Shown in pieces: positions 11,617-25,069 of a stretch of DNA of 64,000 bases. Source of the stretch: Hirundichthys speculiger (Eukaryota; Chordata; Actinopteri; Beloniformes; Exocoetidae); contig JAGFBZ010000738.1 of the NCBI GenBank assembly GCA_018398805.1, positions 124,001 to 188,000 on the forward strand, given 5' to 3'. Numbering within the stretch: position 1 is the stretch's first letter; every line of letters begins with the position of its first letter. The position numbers and the translations under genes are program-made. The notes beneath the pieces are model-generated. The model saw only the letters and a list, made by a program, of their open reading frames with translations. It searched no databases and had not been told where the DNA came from.

Positions 11617-12345
11617 GCACGCTCGCCCGATCACATCTCTGAGGCCGGTTGATGCACTTTCCCTCGTCTCCGAGGCGGTCGACGCGCCTTCCCTCGTCTC
11701 TGAGGCGGTCGATGCATGCTCGCCCGATCACGTCTCCAAGGCGGTCGACGCGCCTGCCCTCGCTCCGAGGCGGTCGACGCGCTTTCCCTTGTCTCCGAGG
11801 CGGTCGACGCACCTGCCCTTGTCTCCAAGGCGGTCGACGCGCCTTCCGTCGTCTCTGAGGCGGTCGATGCATGCTCGCCCGATCACGTCTCCAAGGCGGT
11901 CGACGCGCCTGCCCTCGCTCCGAGGCCGGTTGATGCACTTTCCCTCGTCTCCGAGGCGGTCGACGCGCTTTCCCTCGTCTCCGAGGCGGTCGATGCATGC
12001 TCGCCCGATCACATCTCCAAGGCGGTCGACGCGCCTGCCCTCGCTCCGAGGCGGTCGACGCGCTTTCCCTTGTCTCCGAGGCGGTCGACGCACCTGCCCT
12101 TGTCTCCAAGGCGGTCGACGCGCCTTCCGTCGTCTCTGAGGCGGTCGATGCATGCTCGCCCGATCACGTCTCCAAGGCGGTCGACGCACCTGCCCTTGTC
12201 TCCAAGGCGGTCGACGCACCTGCCCTTGTCTCCGAGGCGGTCGACGCGCCTTTCCTCGTCTCTGAAGCGGTCGATGCATGCTCGCCCGATCACGTCTCCG
12301 AGGCGGTCGACGCGCTTTCCCTCGTCTCTGAGGCGGTCGACGCAC
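11600..12345. repeat. GC-rich minisatellite with higher-order structure
   Basis: The core is GAGGCGGTCGACGCG, in units of mostly 30 bp with variants of about 29 and 36 bp. The 36-bp variant contains GCATGCTCGCCCGATCA and recurs at 11714, 11869, 11995, 12150 and 12276, spacings 155, 126, 155 and 126, so a 281-bp block is repeated twice. The array lacks stops in most frames on both strands, which explains several overlapping open frames (for example SEAVDALSLV repeats). Non-triplet units change the frame, which argues against a conserved protein, though it may derive from repeat-rich coding sequence of the adjoining LTR element. Confidence 0.9.
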
Positions 12346-12350
12346 CGTCG

Positions 12351-12797
12351 CCTCAGTCCCATTCTGCGCTGCTGCAGCAGGAGCTGCAGCTGGTCGAGTC
12401 CGTGACTGAGCCGCTGCCGCTGGAGCTGCAGTTGGCCGAGACCCATCCATGCCTGAGCCTCTGACGCGCCCCAGCCTTCGCCGCCTCAGCCTTCACCTGA
12501 ACTTCGCCGGAGTGGCCGCCGCCTCGTCTGCTCCTGGCTTCGCCCGGTGCCGATGCCACCCGCCTGAACTGTCTCTGCCGTCTGCCCGGCACTGAGGCCG
12601 CCCACCTGAACTTTCGCTCCTGGGCTTTGGGGCCTAGTGACTGTTGGTTTGTTTTTTTTTTCCTCTCTCCCTCCTTTTCTGTCTTTGGTTTTGGTTTTTT
12701 GTTTTTGTTGGATAGTTTGGATTTTTGTCTTTTGTTTAATAAATTCATTTTCTTTTGAACTCCTGCGCCTGGTTCCTCCATTCTGCCTCCGTCATGA
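12351..12797 (+). mobile_element. LTR-like 3' end
   Basis: The stretch ends CCTCCATTCTGCCTC(C)GTCATGACA after a TTTAATAAATTC polyadenylation-like motif. The same ending, on the opposite strand, closes the solo LTR at 29078-29470 (CCTCCATTCTGCCTCAGATC then ATGACA). It therefore looks like the right end of an LTR retrotransposon of a related family. The left end was not found, and the minisatellite may lie inside the element. Confidence 0.5.
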
Positions 12798-13051
12798 CAC
12801 CATCATCTCCTGTTTTGTCAGCGGCTTGGGAGCTTGGCTTATGTTTGTGTTACACCATCTGCTGACTTTACCCATATAATGGCATTGGATTTTTGGAAAT
12901 TTGTAACAGGGGTTTTAAAAACTGTTTGCAGGCCTCCTAAGTCACATAAGATATGCACATCTTGCCACAGACATGGATACTGGAGTGCTTGAAGCTGTAT
13001 AGGACAGTATATGTAGCAGAACACTGACTGACTGCCTTCATCCAGAACTTA

Positions 13052-14663
<1,612 letters not shown>

Positions 14664-15082
14664 TAGTGAAGCTGTAGAAGACAACTCAAAGCCAATGGCA
14701 AAAGTGAGCATCAAATGTGATATACCAAGAAGATGCCCTGTGTGCCCTTTTCTTCACCATAATCCTAAACTCCCTCAGTCAGATCACAAACAAGAGTGGC
14801 TATGGGTACAAATTCTAAAATGGGGTAACCATCAGCCGCCTCCATTATATGGATGAGATCAAGTTGTACACCGAGAACAAGTGTGACATCAACTCCCTGA
14901 TTCACCTCATCAGACAACAGTGATGACATCAGGATGTCATTTGAACTTGATAAGTCCCAGTAATCAGAAAACCCCCTGGCCATTGGAAGAGATGCAAGGT
15001 GCCAATGTTAACACAAGTAAACTCCTTACGGTGCATGGAGGGTTTCTTCCTAAGTTGAGCATCCTGAGGTTGTACACTAAGT

Positions 15083-15726
15083 CAGTGGTTCTCAACTGGT
15101 GGGTCGCGACCCAAAAGTGGGTCGCAGATCCGTTTTCAGTGGGTCGTGGGCCTTTGCCTGGGGATGGAAATACTAAAAAAATAAATAAATAAAGGGAGTG
15201 TCATTCATACTCCTTAACAGTAGATGGCGATAATGGCCTGTAATGCGAGTTGACACTCGCCAGTTTACACCATAGAAAAAGACCTGCAAAGTTTGTTTAC
15301 ATATGTTGAGCATGGTGAAACATAGATACAACGAAGAATATATGAGATGGATTTTCTTATCTTGAAGACAAAGGTCAGTGAGTGGTTATTCAGCTAAAAC
15401 TATATATTTTGAGTTCTTTTTGAAACTACTACTCAGTGGTTGCACAGTTTTATTTAATGTTTGTGCATGTTGAGTCTGTTAAAAAAGGCTGACGTTACTG
15501 AAGTGATGTGTTTTGGATGGTTTTTATGCCATTTTGGTTTTTGCCATTTTGGTTCACCAATAAACTTATTTTTTTTGTGTTGGCATTCTGTGACATTCTA
15601 TTCTACTATCTCCGATTCAAACTGCACAATCTTTTCATTCAATAAATATGAGAAGTTGGGTTTGGGTTGCGGCTTGTTATTAAGGGTGATGGTGGGTCCT
15701 GAAGCCAGACCAGTTGAGAACCACTG
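15083..15726. mobile_element. hAT MITE (Charlie-type ends)
   Basis: Begins CAGTGGTTCTCAACTGGTGG and ends CCAGTTGAGAACCACTG, exactly inverted. The 8-bp duplication CACTAAGT is present at 15075-15082 and 15727-15734. It interrupts the LINE relic. No coding capacity. Confidence 0.93.
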
Positions 15727-16041
15727 CACTAAGTGAAGGGAGTAAGGCCTATCCAGGAAGACACAGCAGGCCTCCAGGAATACATCAAGAAGATGGCCCC
15801 CACTGGTGACCTGCTAAGTGAATGCAACCGAAACCCAGCATGGACGAGGAACCCAAGGGGTTATCATGGATGGATAAGCCCCTGAACAGCATGTACCACT
15901 GAGAAATTGAAGAGGTACCTGACATTGGAAAAACCTTCCAGTGGCTGAAAAAGCTGGACTGAAAGGCAGTACAGAGGCACTAACCCTAACCCTAACTCAC
16001 GATTAATCACACATTAATCACATTTTTTAAATGATTTGTTT

Positions 16042-16120
16042 ATCCATCCATCCATCCATCCATCCATCCATCCATCATCTATACCCATCTTGTCCTATAC
16101 AGGGTCATGGGGATCTGCTT
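16042..16120. repeat. (ATCC)n with interspersed-repeat start
   Basis: About nine ATCC units followed by TATACAGGGTCATGGGGATC, the beginning of a common fish repeat also seen at 19540-19805, 23485-23690 and 34018-34135. Confidence 0.7.
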
Positions 16121-16665
16121 TATTTATTTTTTTTATTTTTTTTTAAGCCTTTAGTTTAAAAAAAAAGGTAGTCCGCCAATGCTGCCATACTTTTTGGAGG
16201 CTTAATTCATCATGCTTCTTTGGGTATTTTGTCCAGGCTGCTGCTTGATCGCAGTAATTTGCTGACTGTCCCTAAGCTCCACGGCAGCAGCAAGATACTC
16301 AGAAGGACATTCAGCGCTGTTCCTTAGAGTTTTTGCCACACTCACTGAGCTTGGAGGGTTGATGGCACTTGTGAAATATCTGGCATACTTATATCTACCA
16401 AATGATACCAACCTGGATGAAATTGGTGCTGTTTTCATGACGCTATTAAAGCTTAAAAAGAAAAAAAAAACCAAGCGAATGTCGGATGTGAAACTACTTT
16501 ACCGCGTCCTGCGGTCGTAACTTAATTCACAGCGACAGTAAATACAAATAACCCTTTTCTTTCAACAGACCCATCTGGCAGCACCTAAAGGCTAAACTTG
16601 CCATTCATAAGAGCCTTTTCTGCCACGTCTGTCCCACACGTTGACTGTATATTTACAGTTATTTA

Positions 16666-16670
<5 letters not shown>

Positions 16671-16739
<69 letters not shown>
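16671..16739. repeat. (AT)n microsatellite
   Basis: About 34 AT units directly abutting the transposon copy that starts at 16740. Confidence 0.97.
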
Positions 16740-16744
<5 letters not shown>

Positions 16745-17290
16745 TGTTGTTCACTTGCTTTTGTTTTGAAAAATCTGTTGCTGGCTGCTGCAGAACTGGA
16801 AGAGAATTGACAAAAAAACATGTAGAAAAGTTAAAACAGACATGGAGAGCTGTAAAGTTAGAAACCTTTCAAATAGACATTTTAATTTTAAAGTTCTCCC
16901 AGACGGAGGATTCAACAGAAACAAGGTTATTTGTAACCACTGGCAAGTTGAACTCCCCGTTAAAAGTTTCTGCTGTTACCTCAGAAATGACCTGTTTTAA
17001 TGTTATTTTATATTTTATTTTATTTTATTTTATTCTGGCAGTAGCAATAAGCTTTATTTTATTTTACATTTTTTTTATACTAAATATGTGTTACGGACAA
17101 GTGCTGATGATAAAAGTGTTTGCACAACAAATGTTATGGCACTTTAGTTCATATGGCAGCAGCACATGTAAATAAAAATGCACTTTACACTACTTTTGAA
17201 TTCATTATTTGATTTTGTGTATACAATGCAATTAATCGTGATAATCAGGGAAATCATGCGATTAATCACCATTAAAATCACGATCGCAGT
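16740..17290 (+). mobile_element. AT-tract-associated transposon, truncated copy (copy A)
   Basis: Aligns to the complete copy at 46701-47838 (there inverted) from GTTGTTCACTTGCTTTTGTT onward, and ends in the palindromic ATTAATCGTGATAATC tail. The left end is replaced by an (AT)n tract and about 300 bp of the middle are missing. It carries the conserved block at 16900-17005 discussed in the findings. Confidence 0.75.
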
Positions 17291-17661
17291 ACATTTTGAG
17301 GACATGTGTGCTCTAGATCATATTTCTCTTTACTTGGAAGATGTAAAAGCTAGAGTAAAAACTGAGAGATTCAGAGTTATCAAACACCTGCAGTGGTGAA
17401 ACTTAGAAACAAGCATTAGTTAGAATAATAGCAGCTGTGTCGCCTCCATGTGACAAAGCACACTGAGCTGGCAGGCTCAGTAGCAGGCAGCTTATGTACT
17501 GCCTCCAACTCCTGATGCCACTGGCTGCGCACTAGGCAAACACAGCATCTGCCGCAACACTCTCTTCAGGGACACTAACTTACTGTTGCACTTTTATGCA
17601 TTCATCTTGCATCACTTGAGAACTAAAGTAAACCAAACTCAGAAAGACAGAAAGACGTACG
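17291..17661. other. no recognisable feature
   Basis: Nothing found. Confidence 0.5.
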
Positions 17662-17669
17662 GACTAAAG

Positions 17670-17976
17670 CAGTGGTTCTCAAACTTTTAATCCTGCGTAC
17701 CACCTGAGACACTGTTCAGCTCTCTGAGTACCACCATGACGACCAGTTTTAAAATATAGCCATGTATGCCTTCTCAATTAGCTTTAAATTCACAGGAGAG
17801 ATGTTTATTCCTTATTATAGTTATTTATTGTTATCTGAATTCTGTTTGAAACGTATTTATAATGCATTGTATGTTTCCGATTTAATAAAAAAAAAAAGAA
17901 AAGTAAAAATGTGGAAAGTCCTTATGTTCCCCCGCATACCACCAGTGGTACACGTACCGCAGTTTGCGCACCACTG
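17670..17976. mobile_element. hAT MITE (copy 1 of 2)
   Basis: Starts CAGTGGTTCTCAAACTTTTA and ends GCGCACCACTG. The duplication GACTAAAG is exact at 17662-17669 and 17977-17984. A related longer copy lies at 35980-36434. Confidence 0.93.
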
Positions 17977-17984
17977 GACTAAAG

Positions 17985-19539
17985 TATTTGCTTCTGCCAG
18001 GAAACAAATTCTCAGTATGAGAAGTGATTGACTTCGGCAGGTGGAGCTGGCATTTTTTTTTTTTCCCTTTTGAGTTCAGTGCATGACCTTCCTCTGTGCA
18101 CTGGCTCTGATTCCACATATATACCTTTAGAAAAGTAGTAATAGTTTTATGGAGATTGAGACTATTTTCTTTGTTGATGCCATTCAAAAGGTGTTTAATC
18201 AAACACTTAGATTTGAACAGTCAGGTAACTCCTTTTAATGTTGTATTAAAAAGTAATTACTATTTTCAAACCTATCTCACTAACAAGTGTAAAAGTACTA
18301 TTTTGAATGACTGTTTAATAACCTAAAGATAACTTTTGCTATATCTCATTCTATATAATCACAATTCCTGTCGGTCTCAATTCTGAATGGAATTTTAATG
18401 GAAGTCACAAACATTCTTTACAACAGAATAAATCATACAACAAAACCTGGCCTTGAAAAACTCACAGGATTTTACCTTTTAGAAGTTCATTATGTCCTTA
18501 TTGAGTGCCCAATCAACTGTACTGATTACCACACAGGTGACAAATTAATGGATTGAGAAAGTGAATTCAAAGTTGAAAATACAGGACTGGATGCGTTCCC
18601 TCAGTCAAGGTGGTGACCCAGACATGTACGAGTATTTGGATTAGGTTATGGAAAGCTGAGGCAAACCAGATGACTGGGGGTATGCATTAAATTGTATTTC
18701 TAGCTTAAAGAAATTGGTCAGCTATAATTTAATACAATATAATAGAAACAATAACCTCTGCTTCTCATGTTTTACTCTATAAAGCTCCCTTACCCTCAAA
18801 TAATGATGAAATTCAAACACTCAACTTATGGAATCTGGATTTTTTATTTTTTTTTAGTTACATTTTTGTCCTTGTTCAAACACATAAACTATGTTTGCAC
18901 ATCTCCAAATTATTGTGAATAAGTGTAATATTATTTACTTGTGATTTTACTGTTTTACTCTTAAAGGTTCTACATCAGAGAACATGAAATGCAACAAACT
19001 GAGTGAAAGGACTTTAGAACACATTTATTTCATAAAGTATCAAAATTAAGCACTTAACTTATGGAATTTGTAAACAGGCGTGTGATTACCTGATTTTGTC
19101 TTGAGTTAGTCACTCTCCAAGAGCATAAGTTAAAGCCAAACCCAGGTGAATTTTGAATTCTAAATCCATATTGGTTTTATACTGGTCATACGTAGTTAGG
19201 AGTTGTAATTTAATAATTTTTAGCAGGTATTTTTCCCTTGGCAGTGGCACCAGTTCTGATGGTGGTAGTAAGATTGGCTCAGCTGTAAACATGAAGAATA
19301 CATCCTCCAGAGACACAGCAGCCTAGCTAGAAAAAAAGAGACATATCTTGAGGTAAATGGTTTTTTTGAACTATTTTAAAGTTTTACCATCTGTGTGTGA
19401 ACTTTCAGTTTAACTAAAGTCCTTTAAGTTTATCTAGGTTATTATAAACCATCACAAATGCTGCGCTTCACAGTCAAGGCAATAGTCTGCTGCCCAGTGT
19501 CCCAATCTCCCAGACGGTGTTCACCCATCACCTATACCT
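17985..19539. other. no recognisable feature
   Basis: AT-rich, no coding potential, no repeats that I recognise. Confidence 0.5.
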
Positions 19540-19805
19540 ATTATTTCTAATTTAGGGTCACCGGGGTCTGCTGGAGCCTATCCCAGCCATTTTCAGGTGA
19601 AGGGCAGGGGTCCACCAGTCCATCACCAGGCTACATACAGTCAAACACCCACACTCATTCATATGGGAAATTTAGAATCACAAATTATCTCCATGCATAT
19701 TTTTGAGCTGTGGGAGGAAGTTGAAGAACCCAGAGAAAATCCTCGCAAGGACACGTAGAACATACAAAGAAAGGTCCCTGCAAGGTTTCAAATCAGGAGG
19801 CTAAA
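19540..19805 (+). repeat. common fish interspersed repeat
   Basis: Contains GGTCTGCTGGAGCCTATCCC, CCAGTCCATCACCAGGCTAC and GAGCTGTGGGAGGAAG, a dispersed fish repeat normally ending in a cysteine-free noncoding tail. Which retroelement it derives from is not certain. Confidence 0.7.
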
Positions 19806-20604
19806 CAAAGCTCTGCTTCTGTAAAAAAAATCATAAAAGTCCATTCTAACTATGTAGTAAATTCTATATCAGGAACAAGGAAGTCAACTCCTCAAAGTGT
19901 AGCCAGATGTACGAGAATTATCGTATTATCGTATATATGTACTATGAATATTGGAAATAAACCCCAAATATACAATAATTTCACAGTAGCTGTCAGAGAG
20001 CTACCGATAAAGGGTTTCTTTGTGACTGTGATTCACTATCAGTCTGATTTGGAATCAGATTCAGCCTAAATGCTCACTGATGATTTACATTGTCATGCTA
20101 GTTGCAAAAACTGACTGCAACGACTAGAGCTATTTTTGTTGGTGCTATGTACCGTGTCACTACTGTCAAGCACAACAGATCAGATGTATACTGTTCATGA
20201 TGCATTGTGGGAGTGTATAACAATTCTCACAACATATTTGGACAGCACTACAGAACGGCAAGTGCTCTATTAAGTGAATAGGTGACTTGAGGGCAATTTT
20301 GGACATAGCAAATATTCTTTAGGTCTATCATTGACCTGCACAAGTAGAAATGAGAAGAATGAGCAAATCTAGCAAAGCACAAATATTAATGCTTTAGAAT
20401 GTATTTATAAAACATAATGAAGTATGCTTCAAATAGTGCATGCAGTTGTGCGTGTTCTAAGAATTTGTGGCAGTCTTCAAAGCCTTGATAGTAGAGGGAG
20501 GGTCTCATTTGAAGTTCTGAGGCTAAAGGTCTGCTGCAATCTTAATTATCATTTTACAAAATATTTGGAGCATCATAAAATGAGAAATCCAGCACCAAAA
20601 GTGC
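19806..20604. other. no recognisable feature
   Basis: Nothing found, apart from possible outer parts of the Tc1 remnant that begins at 20605. Confidence 0.4.
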
Positions 20605-20801
20605 ACGACTGTTGAGCAGTTCCAACATTTTTTAGATATGTTGCTGCCATCAAAGTCAAAATAAGCTACTGTATGAAATGGCAAAATGTCTTAGTTTCAC
20701 CATCTGATATGTTATTTATGTAATTTTTGGGAATAAAATATGGGTTTATTAAATTTGCAAACCATTGCATTCTGTTTTTATCTTTTTGGAACTTGGGTTG
20801 T
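20605..20801 (+). mobile_element. Tc1/mariner 3' end fragment
   Basis: Runs from CACGACTGTTGAGCAG to the terminal TTTTTGGAACTTGGGTTGTA. Same family and same strand as 2997-4070, but only the last 200 bp remain. Confidence 0.75.
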
Positions 20802-20876
20802 ACGATGCTGTGGGTCAAGCTGTTGTTTACTACTAGGCAGCAAGATGACGGCAGCTCTGTGGCTATCCCATCACAT

Positions 20877-21498
20877 TAGGGATGCACATTTTGGATTTTT
20901 TTTTTTTATGACCATTATCCGACGCCCTTTAACGATAAATAACCGTTAACCGATAAGTCCGGGAGGGTTGGCTGCCGTGATGTTGAACACGTTGTCGTGG
21001 ACGCATGCGGACACTTCCCCGCGTTTACTCTCGCCGCAATGTGTCGCCGTCAGCTTGTCGGAGAGATGCCGCCGTCACTTTTGATTTATACTAGCGCGGT
21101 CTCCGCTATGTTATTCCACGCCACAATGCAGGAGCAACAATCACGAACTAGCTAAACTTACTAAACTAATCTCTTGCGTTTTTCCACTTCCTCACCGTCT
21201 CGGCCGTATCCAGACCCACATTCATCGCTATCTTCCTCCTTGAATTACTAGAATATGTGCTGTCTTTGTAGTGAGGAGAACCAGAATCATACTGATGTGG
21301 ATACTTCCTCATTTTTTCAATGACGCGCTCTTTTCTACGCAGATGTAGAATTGACCAATCAGAGGCGTGTTGCACCTGTCGACACGCCCCCATGAGTTGA
21401 TTGAATTACGTACCTTAAACAAAATCAACTGTTAGTATTAATTGGTTAGAGTTACTGTTATTGGTTAACAGTTAAACGGTTAACCATGTGCATCCCTA
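20877..21498 (-). mobile_element. hAT-type element carrying a MADF exon (copy 1)
   Basis: 622 bp with inverted ends TAGGGATGCACA(TTTTGG) and (GGTTAACCATG)TGCATCCCTA. The duplication CATCACAT is exact at 20869-20876 and 21499-21506, as expected for hAT insertions. The interior holds a GC-rich promoter-like half and a short minus-strand MADF-coding exon. Confidence 0.9.
21166..21393 (-). pseudogene. MADF (Myb/SANT-like) domain exon, copy 1
   Basis: A 75-residue frame containing ERVIEKMRKYPHQYDSGSPHYK, NSRRKIAMNVGLDTAETVRKWKNARD. The spacing of leucine/valine, tyrosine and the WK...RD block matches the MADF domain, a DNA-binding fold found in Adf-1-type regulators and in accessory proteins of Harbinger transposons. 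The first tryptophan of the third helix region is changed (SRRK for SWRE in copy 2). No transposase is present in the element, so this is one exon of a larger lost gene. The start codon is only the first available ATG and may not be real. Confidence 0.7.
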
Positions 21499-21506
21499 CA
21501 TCACAT

Positions 21507-22864
21507 ACTACCATACAGTGACTTGAGTTTCTGCTAAAGAATGGTGTGAGGAAGATGAGATTGAGGAAGGAGACATCAAACCCGGACAGATGAAATGAAA
21601 CAATGGGACAATGCTGCATGTCTCTGACAGCTTGTACCAGCTAATCAAGGCTGCAGCAATTTATTGGCACTGAGAGCAAATCTTGCAAGCAATGTTTCCA
21701 AATAGCATAGCTTTGATTTTACAATGAACATAATTTGTCTCATGACACAACATATATGAGTACTCTCTTCATCTTATTAGCTACTTTATGCATCTATCAA
21801 CAGTGACTGCCTTTTTTTCCCCCAAGTATTATTCTTTATTAAGTGGAACACAGTACATTACTTGACGACATGCCAACTCCTGCAATTTCCTATGTAGGCT
21901 ATATTGTCTACATCCACTTAGCTAATTAAGACAGTCACAACAGTGTAGATTTCAGGGCGGATCAAACAGAACTGTCTTGATATGGGAAACAGAGGAAGAC
22001 TAGTCTCCACCAACTCTGTTATATCATAATCCCTGTTCCTTCAGCCTGATTAAAACATTTCAACAAGAGTCTGGGTTGCCTACCGACCTAGCGCTGTAGT
22101 TAGGCTCGGTGTAGACATATCACAGCTCCCTCATTAGTGAGAGGGGATTTCGTTTGGAATATCTCACAGAACACTTTGAGAGATGTGGCTGTATTTACAT
22201 TTAAAAGATCCAAAGTGACTGTCTGAAACTAGCTACCTCTTTCCTTAATTGCTTGCTTCAGTTGTCCATGAATACATCTACTTTATTACTGGCTCTCATT
22301 ACTGGACAAAGGAAAGTCTCTTTTTCCTCCGTCTCCATATACGCCTCCCCCCCTCTCTCCGTCTCCCTCTCAAGCAGGGCAGGACCACATCAGAGTTCTC
22401 CCAGTGGCCAAAAGACACAAACAATCGAGAGGGATTAGACTGTAATCCTGTTTTTACTTTCATCTGCAACATATTCAAAAAGGAAGCTCTGTGAAGCGTG
22501 GAATTTTTAAAGGATGTGCTCTGTGAAAAATAAGGGCAAGTGGAGTAAACAATGCAATACCACGAGGATTATCATTTTTAAATGACAAGAAGACAATGAG
22601 CTTGACAAAAGATTTAGATTTAGTCTTCACTGAATAAATCTTTGCTCAACAGTGAGATACTGTTGGAAACTGAACAATGGGAGAAATCATTTTGCTGCAT
22701 ACTGTGGATGTGAATCTTCAATATCATACAGATCTTTATGCACTGACAGTTTTTTTTTATAACTATTATTTTGCTTGAAATTTTATATTTCAAGAAAAAT
22801 TCTACATTCAATGTTAAATCATGTTTAACATACAGAAACACAGCAGGAGTTCTGATAGAGATAT
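21507..22864. other. no recognisable feature
   Basis: No gene or repeat recognised. Confidence 0.5.
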
Positions 22865-23400
22865 GTTGCTGTGTAAAACAAAAACAAAAGCAGAATGCAA
22901 TGATTTCCAAAGCTCATAAACCTTCCCTTTGTTCACAGTAGAAATTAGAAAACATGTTAAATGATGGACTTGGATATTTTTCCCATGTCTATATATATAT
23001 ATATGTATAGCCTACATCTTTGAACTGAGAAGACCAGCTGCTGAAGGTTTGCTGGAGAGGAATGTTGATTCATTCACATCTATTTGAGCTCCTCAGCGGT
23101 CCTGGGTCTCCTTCGTCACATTTTTCCCGGCAGCCAGGTCAGCTCAGCACCCAGACCCTACTACTACAGAGCCATGATTTTGTCATGGATACAGTATGTG
23201 GTTTATCTTTGTCTTGCTGAAAGATGCAAGACCTGAGAAAAGGTGCTGTCAATGAGACCATAAAAATCAGACTAAATAAATAAATCTGTATCAAGCCGAC
23301 TTTCAGTATTGTATTTATTTTCCAGTTTTCAATAAGAATTGGACATTTTGATTGACCTAGGGACTTTTCCACCTTCAATCCATATTTAAAAGAACTTTGG
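22865..23400 (-). pseudogene. Tc1/mariner transposase fragment
   Basis: Reading the minus strand, CIFQQDKDKPHTVSMTKSWLCSSRVWVLS corresponds to the second catalytic aspartate region (FQQDN.KPHTA) of Tc1 transposases, with the usual R(R/V)RVL ending. The 3' terminal sequence of the element lies at about 22865-22985 (plus strand GAATGCAATGATTTCCAAAG). An (AT)n run at 22992-23004 and a deletion interrupt the part encoding the final glutamate. Same family as 2997-4070, opposite strand. Confidence 0.75.
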
Positions 23401-23484
23401 AAGTTGGCAACTTTCCAAGGTCATGTTCATACATGGCTTCTTCTTTGCGTGATAGAACTTTAACCTATAATTTGGGAATAATAA

Positions 23485-23690
23485 CTTCATCCATCCATTA
23501 TTAATACTCAGTTTCTCCTATTTAGTGCCATGGGGATCTCAGCACTCTTCAGGTAAAACAGGATACACCTGTGGCAGATCACCAGTCCATCACAGGCAAA
23601 CAAAAACACACCTTTGGTTTAGAATTTACAATCACCACTTAAACTGACATATATGAATTTGGACTGCAGGAAGAAGCATGGTGTAGGAAA
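23485..23690 (+). repeat. common fish interspersed repeat (degenerate)
   Basis: ATCCATCCATTA, GCCATGGGGATC and GATCACCAGTCCATCACAGG match the repeat at 19540-19805, here more diverged. Confidence 0.6.
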
Positions 23691-23700
23691 TTACAAATTA

Positions 23701-24596
23701 CATTTCTTCTGTTGTGTACAGTGAGTTTTCAAGCTCTTTTGGTTCTGATTCTTTTGATGATGATATATGCTTGCGATGATGAGATATTCAAAAGGAATTT
23801 TTTTGCTGAGGAAACATTTCTTTCAAAATTTGGTGAAATTCTACCTGTCTTTACTTCTGACATCTGTAAGATGTTCTTTTTATACCCAATAATGTAGCTG
23901 ACCATTTGCTAATTAACCTATTTAGTTGAAAGATATTCTTCTTGGTTTTCCTTTTTGCATGATTTAAGAGAGAACAAGAGAGAGAAAAATATTTTTGAAT
24001 TTCTTTGGACGACTTTTTACTCAGTGGGATATTTTATAGACAATTACTTGCTTTATTTACGAACTGACTATTTCAGACATTATGTATCTTTATACTGTAA
24101 CTGCAGGACAAACTACCTTCAAACTGTAATCTGCCTCTTGTGTACATCTGCATTTTCAAATACAGTCTTAAAACAAGGCTTGTGTTATTCTGGCCTTGTA
24201 GTAGAAGGTGCTTTTCCATGAGATGTAGTAGCTTCCAGTTTCAGCACAAATGCTGGTAAGCAGTTGTTGTAACTCTTGCGGGCCTCACAGGGTTCAGCGC
24301 TGAGAAATCCAAACCAGTGAGCATCACAGGTCCACTCCCAGAGGGGAGATTGAGACTGCCATATCAAAACAAGAATGACCTTGTTTCCTTAGGATCTTCT
24401 CATCATTCCCCTCCCTTCCATCACGGAAACACATTATAGGATGGCAAGTCACATCTGACTTATGTCACTCATCACAAGCAACACATGCAGACACACAACA
24501 CCAGCATTCAGACTGGTTTAAATGTACCATTTATGACATAGAGGAAATTGTGTTGAAATGTTGCATTCTAATTTTATACAGAAAATTAGAGATTAC

Positions 24597-24692
<96 letters not shown>

Positions 24693-25061
24693 AAATATAT
24701 TTATTTTGTGCGTGCATACAGAATACAAGATATTGATTAGCATTTTGATTGCATTTGGCATATGTGTGAAGAAAGATATTACCTCTGTATCATTTATCAC
24801 ATTCTTTGTAGAGTGCAGAGTGTTATGCAGGCTGTGTTGTTTAGCTGTCATCACTTTGGCTGGCCCAAAATCCTGGGATTACACTGAAGCTGATAGCTCT
24901 CTTTCAGACTGAGAGAAAAGAAAAACCTTAACATGCAAGGCTGGAAGAGAAAGTGAGTCTTAGGTATGTTAAGTGCATATTATGTTTCAGGCCTAAACTT
25001 CATTCCTCAATTGTTGTTTCTGATATCTCTAAAGGCCACTTTGACAGAAACTAGGCCTGAG
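23701..25061. other. no gene; long (AT)n tract
   Basis: Only the microsatellite at 24597-24690 stands out. Confidence 0.5.
24597..24690. repeat. (AT)n microsatellite
   Basis: About 46 AT units without a neighbouring transposon, unlike the tracts at 16.7, 46.7 and 47.8 kb. It keeps frames open on both strands, so open frames here are meaningless. Confidence 0.97.
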
Positions 25062-25069
25062 TTGCTTAA

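Larger units (their letters stand above)
15986..16739. other. no gene; simple repeats and an interspersed-repeat piece
   Basis: Holds a short telomere-like CCCTAA run near 15980-15997, an (ATCC)n tract at 16042-16078 with an attached repeat tail to about 16120, and an (AT)n tract at the end. Confidence 0.6.

Noticed and set aside
11426..12464. Several long overlapping open frames (up to 240 codons) on both strands with repeated RRSTRLP, SEAVDAL or GRRVDRLGDE
   Set aside because: They follow from the GC-rich minisatellite, which lacks stops in nearly every frame. Units of 29 bp shift the frame, so no single protein is maintained.
15978..15997. CCCTAACCCTAACC run resembling telomere repeat
   Set aside because: Only about three units, interior to the window and next to a LINE relic; too short to claim an interstitial telomere.
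16042..16078. Short direct repeats considered as a CRISPR-like array
   Set aside because: Simple (ATCC)n without spacers; a vertebrate genome does not carry CRISPR arrays.
24531..24912. Frames of repeated Tyr-Ile on both strands, also at 16598-16810 and 47807-48110
   Set aside because: Translation of (AT)n microsatellites.
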